NCBI GenBank assembly: GCA_003229995.1
Contig: QIGJ01000204.1
Location: forward strand, 1 to 6,080
Origin: Gammaproteobacteria bacterium
GTDB lineage: Bacteria > Pseudomonadota > Gammaproteobacteria > SZUA-152
Reading direction: 5' to 3'
Length of the DNA stretch: 6,080 nt
The notes beneath the pieces are model-generated. The model searched no databases. It saw nothing but the letters and a program-made list of their open reading frames with translations, and had not been told where the DNA came from. Shown here piece after piece: positions 1 through 5,636 of this stretch. Each line of letters begins with the position of its first letter. Positions within the stretch are counted from its first letter, which is position 1. Position numbers and translations under genes: made by a program.

Positions 1-70
1 TAGCTCAGCTGGTTAGAGCACATCACTCATAATGATGGGGTCCCCTGTTCGAATCAGGGCATAGCCACCA
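1..70 (+). tRNA. tRNA-Met (CAT), elongator type, 5' end cut by window edge
   Basis: This is the 3' 70 nt of an elongator tRNA-Met; the seven bases of the 5' acceptor strand lie outside the window. The anticodon stem is 21-25/33-37 around the loop CTCATAA, with anticodon CAT at 28-30. The T stem is 43-47/55-59 (CCCTG/CAGGG) around TTCGAAT. The 3' acceptor strand is 60-66 (CATAGCC), the discriminator is A67 and CCA is encoded at 68-70. The D arm and anticodon arm are nearly identical to E. coli elongator tRNA-Met as I remember it. The anticodon stem lacks the three consecutive G-C pairs of the initiator tRNA. A tRNA-Ile2 (CAT read as lysidine) is the alternative, but its anticodon stem differs. 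Confidence 0.95.
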
Positions 71-248
71 TATTCACAGTCGTTCTGCGCGAGTGGTGCA
101 AAAATGGTTTCTCTCGCGACGACGTTCATTCTTGAACAGGCTCTTAGTGTTGGCCGGTTGGCCGCTGAATTTTGCTTGAAACAATCAGAACGAATAAATA
201 CGAACCCAATCAGAGCGCCATTGGTATAAGTTATTCAATTTCCATTCC
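71..248. other. Spacer between tRNA-Met and the convergent helicase gene
   Basis: This 178-nt stretch receives transcription from both sides: the tRNA on plus and the helicase gene on minus. I see no gene in it. It holds weak dyads only: GTTCA/TGAAC at 124-128/133-137, CGCGAG/CTCGCG at 88-93/113-118, and GGCC-GGTT-GGCC near 153-164. None is followed by a clear T tract on either strand, so I do not call a terminator. No copy of the tRNA 3' end (a possible attachment site) is present here or elsewhere in the window. Confidence 0.5.
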
Positions 249-3101
249 TTAATGCCAGTAGATTTCATCCTCACCAGCCACCAATGAGCGAATGTTACTC
301 TTCAGGTGTTCCAGCATATTTCGTACACGTTCATCATAATTGTGAAGTGCATAATGATTATCGCCATCGCGTCGTTTGTAGGCCAGCAAGTCGAGCTGCA
401 AAACATCATAGATCGCCGTCCACTCGCCAGCAACACGTACCGATAAGTGTGGATTGATGATGTACTGGCCATGTTTGATGCGAAAAAAAAGTTTGCGATT
501 GTAAGGGCCGTCACGATGGATTTCATTTTTTGACAGGATACTGGAGATGTAGGCACGTTTTTTGCGTCGCGCAGGTATGACTGAGTCGGGAAAGGCTTGC
601 AACGCGTCGACAAAGTCTTTGGTACTGAATGCGCCGCGCGTGGTGATGTAATTGGTTGAGAGTGTTTCATAAAACATGCTGATCATCAGGTTAAGCATCA
701 GAAATTCCATCAGGCGGTTGTCTAGTTTAAGTAACTTGTCTTCGGCCTGAATGCTCATGCTGGCGGGCTCTAATGCGTTATAAATCCGTCCGAGTTTTTT
801 TGTTGCAAATTTGTTATCGTGGCATGCTTGTTCCAGAGCGATCTGAAATCCATTAAGTCCGCTGTTGTTGAGTAGTTCAGTATCGGCACCAAGATCGGTC
901 AGGTGCTGGGTCAGTTCAGCGTTACCCAGGCGGGCAGCAATCATGAGGGGGGTCTGATTGAACTGATTGCGAAAATCAGCACCGTAGCGATCCACCTGAC
1001 GCAGTACCGCCGTGGGATTTTTTGCACCGTAAGGCATGTAATATTTCTGGTTGAGGGTGTCGAGCCCTTTTTTCAGGTTTTTTGCGGGCGCGAACCCTAC
1101 TTCGAGCAGGTCATTCATCAATACCTGATCCCGATAGACCAGAGCATATTCGTAGAGCGCCAGTTTCGCTTTTTTGTTGCCCTCGACAATCGCCTTGTCG
1201 CGTAGCACGGTTACCGTATCGCCCGCCAGTACGTCCCATTCCACCTTTTTCTGTTTGAGAATCTGACTGCGAATCTGGTCGGCTTGCTCTGTTTTGCCTT
1301 GGAGCTCAAGCTTATGGGCCTCGTGCTGCCACTCCTGAAAACTCGAATCCTGTTCTGCCAGTTCCAAAGTATCCTGAGCATTCCTCAATCCGAGCAGGTC
1401 CAGTAGTCGTTGTTTGGGGGCGGATTCGACGATATAGAGGTTCTTTACCGCGCGGGTCATGGCAACATAGAGAGAGTTAACGTGAAACTTATAAACCTCC
1501 AGTGATTTATCACTTTTGTCTTTGACGCGACCATAGGTTAGGTCAGCCTCAACCATGGCATGATCCACCCCTTTGGTGATCTCCTGAAAACGCTGTTCCT
1601 CGGCCGAAATGAAGTTGAGCAGAATAACGTTTTCGTACTCCAGACCTTTCGCCTCCTGCACCGAAAAGACCAAGGGTGTCTGAAAGAAACGTTTTGCTTC
1701 AGCTTTGCGCTCCGGTTGCATGACGACAATGGCAAAACGGGTGGAGTGGCAGGTTTTTCGATCCAGCTCTCGTTTAAGGTTTTCACTGTCACGCAACAAG
1801 TACACCTGCCCCTGATTGTGGCCGTTGCTCTCGACCAGGTAGTTGCTCTCTTTGTCGATGGAGCCAAAGCGGGCATTTTTAACTTTAAGCAACCGGTTGG
1901 CGATCTCGGTCACCTGGGGAGAATTGCGGTAGTTGGTATTGAGAATACGGATCAGTTCGCCCGGCGGTGCTGTGGTCTCGTTCTCTTGATCAGCATGGCG
2001 ATGAAAAAAACTCTTGACCTTCGACCACGAAAAGAAGTTGGGATGAACAATCTGATTGGAGTCACCACAGATAACAAAGTCATTTGGGTTGCGCAATGCT
2101 TTCAGGATGAGTGAGAGCTGGATGTTAGTGATGTCCTGCACCTCGTCGATCACCACAAAATCGTAGCGTGGCTCTAGGCGGGCGAGGTATTCGAAGCTAA
2201 TAATATTTGCATCGTAGAGCTGCTCGTCGCGCAGAAATGCCAAATATTTCTCAAAAATCGCGTAGACCTGCTCGCGCTCCTGTGGGGTAAATATTGACTG
2301 TTTGATCCCTAATGACAGATAGGTTTCACGGTCCATCCAGGCCGTGTCGGTGATGGAACCGGTGAGCACCCCCTTAAATTCTTCAAAGAGTTTGTAGGTA
2401 TCACTGACGCCACTGGCCTGACGGCGTCGGCTAAACCAACGATTGAAATCAGCGAATGTGATCTCTTTTCCCGCAGGGACATGAATGCTCTCAAGAAATT
2501 CCTGAAAAGAGAGAAAGTCGACCTGTTGATCTTCATTTTCATAGTTATGCGCGTAATAAAGGTCACGTGAATTTTTGACCAGATAGGATGACTGGGTCAC
2601 ATAGAGCACATCACCCACCGCCTCTTTCATTTTTTCCAGCGTCAGGGCGGTTTTGCCACTGCCAGCGGAGCCGATAACAATGAGCGGTGGCTGTAACGCA
2701 TAAACTGATTGCTGCGAACTATCGAAAGAGATGACTTTGTCAAGCAGATTAAAACGTTTCGCCTGTGGATTGAGAAAGACCAGAGACTCTTCGGGCACCT
2801 CTTGCAGTGCTGTTACGAGGGGGATTTTGGCCTCATCAATGGTGACGCCCCGGCTGAGAAAACGTGACTTCTCATAAGCGTGATGTTCAATGCATTCGAG
2901 GATCAGCGCGTAGGCTTGATCCTGATAACGGTAGATAGCGAAAAGTAGGCGATTACTGCTGTCGAGTTTTGCCCGGTAGAGGTTTTCACCGACTTTTTTT
3001 ACCTCCGCCGAGCGAAAATCGTCGGCTTCGAGGAATTTTTTTAACTTGGAAAATGAAGGGATTTTGTGGCTATCCAACTCATTGTATAGAAGTATTTGCA
3101 T
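249..3101 (-). CDS. Superfamily 1 (UvrD-like) helicase with RelE-like N-terminus and ankyrin-like segment
   Basis: A 950-residue, probably cytoplasmic, ATP-dependent nucleic-acid helicase or translocase. Residues 1-83 resemble a RelE/ParE-type toxin fold, ending in a strand and the motif IEHHAYEKSRFL (71-82). The helicase core runs from about 110 to 560: Walker A GSAGSGKT (144-151), motif Ia near 166-182, Walker B VVIDEVQD (316-323), motif III GDSNQ (346-350), motif IV with NYR (390-392), motif V QEAKGLEYENVIL (482-494) and motif VI YVAMTRA (545-551). All key residues are present, so it should be an active ATPase. Residues about 650-760 are helical, with at least one good ankyrin repeat (NQTPLMIAARLGNAELTQHL, then GAD). 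Residues 820-905 could be a winged helix (inference). The reading frame is intact. The ATG at 3101 has no clear Shine-Dalgarno; the upstream in-frame stop is at 3132-3134 with no other ATG between. The neighbouring TRAP genes suggest no function. The helicase call is firm; the biological role is unknown. Confidence 0.9.
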   Translation of the reverse strand: MQILLYNELDSHKIPSFSKLKKFLEADDFRSAEVKKVGENLYRAKLDSSNRLLFAIYRYQDQAYALILECIEHHAYEKSRFLSRGVTIDEAKIPLVTALQEVPEESLVFLNPQAKRFNLLDKVISFDSSQQSVYALQPPLIVIGSAGSGKTALTLEKMKEAVGDVLYVTQSSYLVKNSRDLYYAHNYENEDQQVDFLSFQEFLESIHVPAGKEITFADFNRWFSRRRQASGVSDTYKLFEEFKGVLTGSITDTAWMDRETYLSLGIKQSIFTPQEREQVYAIFEKYLAFLRDEQLYDANIISFEYLARLEPRYDFVVIDEVQDITNIQLSLILKALRNPNDFVICGDSNQIVHPNFFSWSKVKSFFHRHADQENETTAPPGELIRILNTNYRNSPQVTEIANRLLKVKNARFGSIDKESNYLVESNGHNQGQVYLLRDSENLKRELDRKTCHSTRFAIVVMQPERKAEAKRFFQTPLVFSVQEAKGLEYENVILLNFISAEEQRFQEITKGVDHAMVEADLTYGRVKDKSDKSLEVYKFHVNSLYVAMTRAVKNLYIVESAPKQRLLDLLGLRNAQDTLELAEQDSSFQEWQHEAHKLELQGKTEQADQIRSQILKQKKVEWDVLAGDTVTVLRDKAIVEGNKKAKLALYEYALVYRDQVLMNDLLEVGFAPAKNLKKGLDTLNQKYYMPYGAKNPTAVLRQVDRYGADFRNQFNQTPLMIAARLGNAELTQHLTDLGADTELLNNSGLNGFQIALEQACHDNKFATKKLGRIYNALEPASMSIQAEDKLLKLDNRLMEFLMLNLMISMFYETLSTNYITTRGAFSTKDFVDALQAFPDSVIPARRKKRAYISSILSKNEIHRDGPYNRKLFFRIKHGQYIINPHLSVRVAGEWTAIYDVLQLDLLAYKRRDGDNHYALHNYDERVRNMLEHLKSNIRSLVAGEDEIYWH

Positions 3102-3328
3102 GATTATTTGAAGACAGAGTGAATAGTCCAGCTATCCTGCTGGAGGATTAAAAGGCGACATACTATCATCTATTTATTGCTCATCGTGAATAGGTTTTTG
3201 CGAGAATGAGGCCTTTCCACATTAAATGCACCGTGCCCATTCCTTAAATAACACCAATTTTAAAAATACCATTTATCGAGTAACCAAAATACAAAACGAT
3301 CTTTGCGATTTAATAAACAGCCTCACAA
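3102..3328. other. AT-rich non-coding stretch upstream of the helicase gene
   Basis: This is most of the 321-nt gap between the helicase gene and dctM; both neighbours lie on the minus strand. It is clearly richer in A and T than the genes on either side (for example around 3240-3320) and presumably contains the helicase promoter, which I cannot pinpoint. A weak stem, CAGC/GCTG at 3318-3321/3332-3335, read on the minus strand, is followed by TTTATT and could contribute to dctM termination. No small gene with start, ribosome site and plausible protein is visible. Confidence 0.5.
3127..3144 (-). promoter_or_regulatory. Hairpin or operator-like dyad upstream of the helicase start
   Basis: TCCAGC at 3127-3132 and GCTGGA at 3139-3144 are perfect reverse complements around a 6-nt centre, 25 nt upstream of the helicase ATG. 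If transcription starts further upstream, this would form a 6-bp hairpin in the leader; otherwise it could be a protein-binding dyad. It matters because the start codon lacks an obvious Shine-Dalgarno sequence. I could not identify a convincing -35/-10 pair for this gene. A short dyad like this can arise by chance. Confidence 0.3.
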
Positions 3329-3415
3329 CAAGCTGACGGGGTATTGGGATATTAACGTCACACCGGCCTGCGCCAGAATGACGGTATTCGCAGCAAGCTG
3401 CGGGGAATTGACCCC
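3329..3415. repeat. REP-like repeat and hairpin cluster just past the dctM stop
   Basis: Two direct copies of an approximately 17-nt unit, CAAGCTGaCGGGGtATTG at 3329-3346 and CAAGCTGCGGGGaATTG at 3394-3410, differ by one substitution and one inserted base. Between them lies an imperfect dyad at 3357-3382 (GTCACACCGGC, loop CTGC, GCCAGAATGAC; 8 of 11 pairs). The second copy also sits within a CGCAG-CAAG-CTGCG hairpin (3389-3402) and a GGGG-AATTGA-CCCC dyad (3402-3415). It begins 8 nt after the dctM stop on the coding strand. This arrangement is typical of dispersed intergenic repeats in proteobacteria and could stabilise or terminate the transporter mRNA. There is no strong T tract, so a classical intrinsic terminator is not claimed. 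Confidence 0.6.
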
Positions 3416-3422
3416 ATAGAGA

Positions 3423-4739
3423 TTAAAATCCCTGCACAGAATCCATGATGTTCGGCAGCCACAGTGTGATTTGCGGGAACAGCATGACCATCAACAACGC
3501 CAGCAGCTGAATGCCCACGAAGGGCAGGATGCCACGATAGATCTGTGGCATGCGGATTTCTGGCGGGGCAGCGGCTTTGAGATAAAACAGCGAAAAGCCG
3601 AAGGGTGGGGTTAAAAAAGAGGTTTGCAGGTTGAGGGCAATTAACACCGCGAACCACAACATGTCGATACCCATAAATGCGGCGATGGGTGCGAGAATGG
3701 GCACGACAATAAAGGTGATTTCGATGAAGTCGAGAAAGAAGCCCAGTATGAAAATCACCAGCATACTCACCAGCAGGAAACCCCATGGGCCGCCGGGCAG
3801 GCCGGTCATCAATTCCTTCACCAAATCATCACCGCCCATGCCACGGAATACCAGACCAAAAGCAGTGGCACCGATCAAAATCATGAACACCATGGACGTC
3901 ATGCGGGTGGTGGAACGCATGGCTTCGCGCAAATTGCCGAGGTTGAGGCGTTTGCGAATGGCGGCCAGCAACAGCGCACCCAGTGCGCCCACGGCGGCAG
4001 ATTCAGTGGGTGATGCCACACCAAAGAAAATAGAACCCAGTACGGCGAACACCAGAAACAATGGCGGGACCAGACTTTTGAACACCTGTGGCCACAGCGG
4101 GCCAGCGTTATCATCCACGGGCAGGGCGGGTGCCTCGTTCGGCCTGAATTTGGCGCGCACCAGCACGTAGATAATAAACAGGGCAATAAGCACCAGCCCG
4201 GGTGTTACTGCCGCCATGAACAGTTGGCCCACCGGCACGCCGATCACATCACCCAGCAGCACCAGAATAATACTGGGTGGAATGATCTGTCCCAAGGTAC
4301 CCGAGGCAGCAATGGTGCCGGTGGCCAGTTCGGGCTTGTAGCCGTGGCGCAACATCACCGGCAGGGCGATTACCGCCATGGTCACTACTGTCGCGCCTAC
4401 CACGCCGGTGGTGGCAGCCAGTAACGCACCGACCAATACGATGGACACACCCATGCCGCCGCGCAGGCGGCCAAACAGACGCGCCATGGTTTCCAACAGT
4501 TCTTCGGCGATACCGGATTTTTCCAGCACGATACCCATAAACACAAATAACGGCACGGCAATGAGCGTAAAGCTGGTCATCACTCCCCAGATGCGTAGCG
4601 GTAACAGGGCGAAAAAATCCAGCCCCAGCGCGATGCCGCCAAACAGTAAGGCCACGGCACCCAGAGTAAACGCCACCGGGTAACCGATGAGCAGCAGGGC
4701 GATTGCGGCCGCCAGCATGACGAGCGCCCAGATTTCCAT
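3423..4739 (-). CDS. dctM: TRAP transporter large permease subunit (DctM family)
   Basis: The large integral membrane subunit of a tripartite ATP-independent periplasmic transporter, which carries the substrate path and couples uptake of an organic acid or similar solute to a sodium gradient. The 438-residue length is normal for the family. It is almost entirely hydrophobic, with about a dozen membrane segments. Family hallmarks include GYPVAFTLG (19-27), the AVPLFVFMGIVLEKSGIA region (61-78), GALLAATTGVVGAT (104-117), ASGTLGQIIPPSIILV (145-160), GVASPTESAAVGA (240-252) and NLQTSFLTPPFGFSLFYL (370-387). The last motif points to the branch often annotated as mannitol/chloroaromatic TRAP, though substrate cannot be read from the permease. 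The ATG overlaps the dctQ stop by one base (TAATG), indicating translational coupling. An AGGA lies 3 nt and an AAGGA 11 nt upstream, inside the dctQ end. No frameshift is seen. Confidence 0.95.
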   Translation of the reverse strand: MEIWALVMLAAAIALLLIGYPVAFTLGAVALLFGGIALGLDFFALLPLRIWGVMTSFTLIAVPLFVFMGIVLEKSGIAEELLETMARLFGRLRGGMGVSIVLVGALLAATTGVVGATVVTMAVIALPVMLRHGYKPELATGTIAASGTLGQIIPPSIILVLLGDVIGVPVGQLFMAAVTPGLVLIALFIIYVLVRAKFRPNEAPALPVDDNAGPLWPQVFKSLVPPLFLVFAVLGSIFFGVASPTESAAVGALGALLLAAIRKRLNLGNLREAMRSTTRMTSMVFMILIGATAFGLVFRGMGGDDLVKELMTGLPGGPWGFLLVSMLVIFILGFFLDFIEITFIVVPILAPIAAFMGIDMLWFAVLIALNLQTSFLTPPFGFSLFYLKAAAPPEIRMPQIYRGILPFVGIQLLALLMVMLFPQITLWLPNIMDSVQGF

Positions 4740-5299
4740 TAATCCTGTGTTCCTTTGTGATGAGTCTGTGGGGAGATATGGATGTCGTTATTGTCCACCA
4801 GAATTTGTACGCTGCGCAGCATGTGTGCCAGACCTTGTAACAGCAGCAGTGCAAAGCCCACGGGAATGGCGGCTTTGAGCAGGAATCGATATGGCAGTCC
4901 ACCGGGGTCCGGCGATCCTTCACCGACGGTAAAAGAGCTGGTCACAAAAGGCAGGGAGCTGATAATAATCAACAGGCAAAACGGCAATAGAAAAAACAGT
5001 CCACCGAACAAGTCCACCCAGGCGCGGCGGCGGCTGTTCATGTGGCGGCTGTGGTAGAAGATATCCACCCGTACATGGCCATTATGTTTGAAAGTATAGC
5101 CCGCACCGAACAGGAAAATCAGTGCGAACAGATGCCACTCCAGTTCTTGCAGGCCCACAGAGCCTGCCTGGAACAGGTAGCGCATGGTCACATCGAAACC
5201 GATGATCAATGTCATGCCCAGTACCAGCCATGCGGTGGCACGGCCACTCCATTCAGAAATGATTTCGATGCGGGAAATAAGGTGATTAAGCAGTGGCAA
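4739..5299 (-). CDS. dctQ: TRAP transporter small permease subunit (DctQ family), TTG start
   Basis: The small inner-membrane subunit that pairs with the DctM protein encoded immediately downstream. It has 186 residues, normal for the family, with four predicted membrane segments at about 21-40, 52-70, 97-120 and 138-162. Family features are DVTMRYLF (36-43), QELEWHLFALIFLFGAGYTFKHNGHVRVDIF split across 51-81, and the GGLPYRFLLKAAIP stretch (133-146). No ATG or GTG fits the N-terminus: the open frame runs back only to a stop at 5333-5335. The likely start is TTG at 5297-5299, with GGAAA 6 nt upstream. The family's amphipathic first helix (LLNHLISRIEIISEWSG) begins right after it, which supports this start. 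A DctP binding-protein gene would normally be close by but is absent here. Confidence 0.92.
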   Translation of the reverse strand: MPLLNHLISRIEIISEWSGRATAWLVLGMTLIIGFDVTMRYLFQAGSVGLQELEWHLFALIFLFGAGYTFKHNGHVRVDIFYHSRHMNSRRRAWVDLFGGLFFLLPFCLLIIISSLPFVTSSFTVGEGSPDPGGLPYRFLLKAAIPVGFALLLLQGLAHMLRSVQILVDNNDIHISPQTHHKGTQD

Positions 5300-5347
5300 G
5301 GTATGTTTCCGGGTATTTAAAATGTCAGCCTTCTAAAGGCAGGCGTG

Positions 5348-5376
5348 ATTCTAATGGTCTGGCGAGCGTAAACCAA
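5348..5376 (-). promoter_or_regulatory. Possible sigma-70 promoter for the dctQ-dctM operon
   Basis: On the minus strand, TTGGTT (5376-5371) and TAGAAT (5353-5348) are separated by 17 nt. The -10 matches TATAAT at five of six positions; the -35 matches only the TTG. Transcription would begin around 5341, leaving a leader of roughly 40 nt before the TTG start. This rests on eye-matching only. Confidence 0.3.
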
Positions 5377-5469
5377 CCATCTTTTTTGCCAGGGGCGTCG
5401 AAAATGTGGTGATTACGGCGCTAAAGAAACGTGGTTTCCTCGCCGATGGACACATCGACGATGCGCAGA

Positions 5470-5482
5470 CCGGTGACACCGG
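5470..5482. promoter_or_regulatory. Perfect palindrome, possible operator
   Basis: CCGGTG-A-CACCGG is a perfect 6-bp dyad around a single central base, located in the middle of the divergent intergenic region, about 94 nt upstream of the predicted dctQ -35 and 154 nt before the plus-strand ATG. Its odd-length symmetry suits a dimeric regulator site, but no regulator gene is in the window and it has no close second copy here. Confidence 0.3.
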
Positions 5483-5501
5483 ATTGTTTATATCTGTAGC
5501 G

Positions 5502-5595
5502 TTTGGGATTTTGGCATTCATAGTACGCCCTCTTTATTCCATGGCTGCGTTGAAATGAACAGGATGCACACTGAACACCTAAATCCCAAATGCCA
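5502..5595. repeat. Long-spaced inverted repeat with rearranged halves
   Basis: TTTGGGATTT at 5502-5511 is an exact reverse complement of AAATCCCAAA at 5581-5590. Each copy also abuts a TGGCATT word: 5512-5518 on the left and, in inverted orientation, AATGCCA at 5589-5595 on the right. The two words appear in opposite order in the two arms when both are read in the same sense. The right arm ends 41 nt before the exported-protein ATG. It could be a paired binding site or a remnant of a small element; 10 bp of identity is modest. Confidence 0.35.
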
Positions 5596-5626
5596 TGGGT
5601 ATAGACAAAAATTGCGCACATACTAT

Positions 5627-5630
5627 GGAG
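5627..5630 (+). promoter_or_regulatory. Ribosome binding site deciding the start at 5637
   Basis: GGAG at 5627-5630 lies 6 nt before the ATG at 5637. Two further in-frame ATGs exist upstream (5595 and 5625), but neither has a purine-rich site at a proper distance. The 5637 start also places the signal peptide right at the N-terminus. Confidence 0.6.
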
Positions 5631-5636
5631 ACTGCA

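Larger units (their letters stand above)
5300..5636. other. Divergent intergenic region between dctQ and the exported-protein gene
   Basis: This 337-nt gap must hold the promoters for the TRAP operon (minus) and the exported-protein gene (plus). It contains a perfect 13-nt palindrome at 5470-5482 and an inverted pair, TTTGGGATTTTGGCATT (5502-5518) against AAATCCCAAATGCCA (5581-5595), described separately. Open frames of about 66 codons exist on both strands (minus 5421-5621; plus 5355-5557), but neither has a good ribosome site or a recognisable protein, so I leave them uncalled. No DctP remnant could be recognised. Confidence 0.5.

Noticed and set aside
124..137. GTTCA-TTCT-TGAAC hairpin as a terminator for the tRNA or helicase
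   Set aside because: The stem is only 5 bp with little GC and no T tract follows on either strand.
302..670. Minus-strand frame of 122 codons
   Set aside because: It lies wholly inside the helicase gene in another frame, and its composition (serine/threonine/methionine-rich, no domain) is that of a shadow frame.
1560..2114. Plus-strand frame of 184 codons opposite the helicase core
   Set aside because: It is antisense to the conserved helicase motifs, whose coding constraint explains the open frame; no recognisable protein or ribosome site.
3631..4170. Plus-strand frame of 179 codons
   Set aside because: It is antisense to dctM; the hydrophobic, well-conserved dctM frame is clearly the real one.
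4249..4923. Minus-strand frame of 224 codons across the dctQ-dctM junction
   Set aside because: It overlaps both TRAP genes in a different frame and is rich in Arg, His and Cys without any domain.
5355..5557. Plus-strand open frame ending in a hydrophobic stretch (GLFISVAFGILAFIV)
   Set aside because: It could encode a single membrane segment, but the only starts are a pair of GTGs near 5406-5411 with no ribosome site, and no family is recognised.
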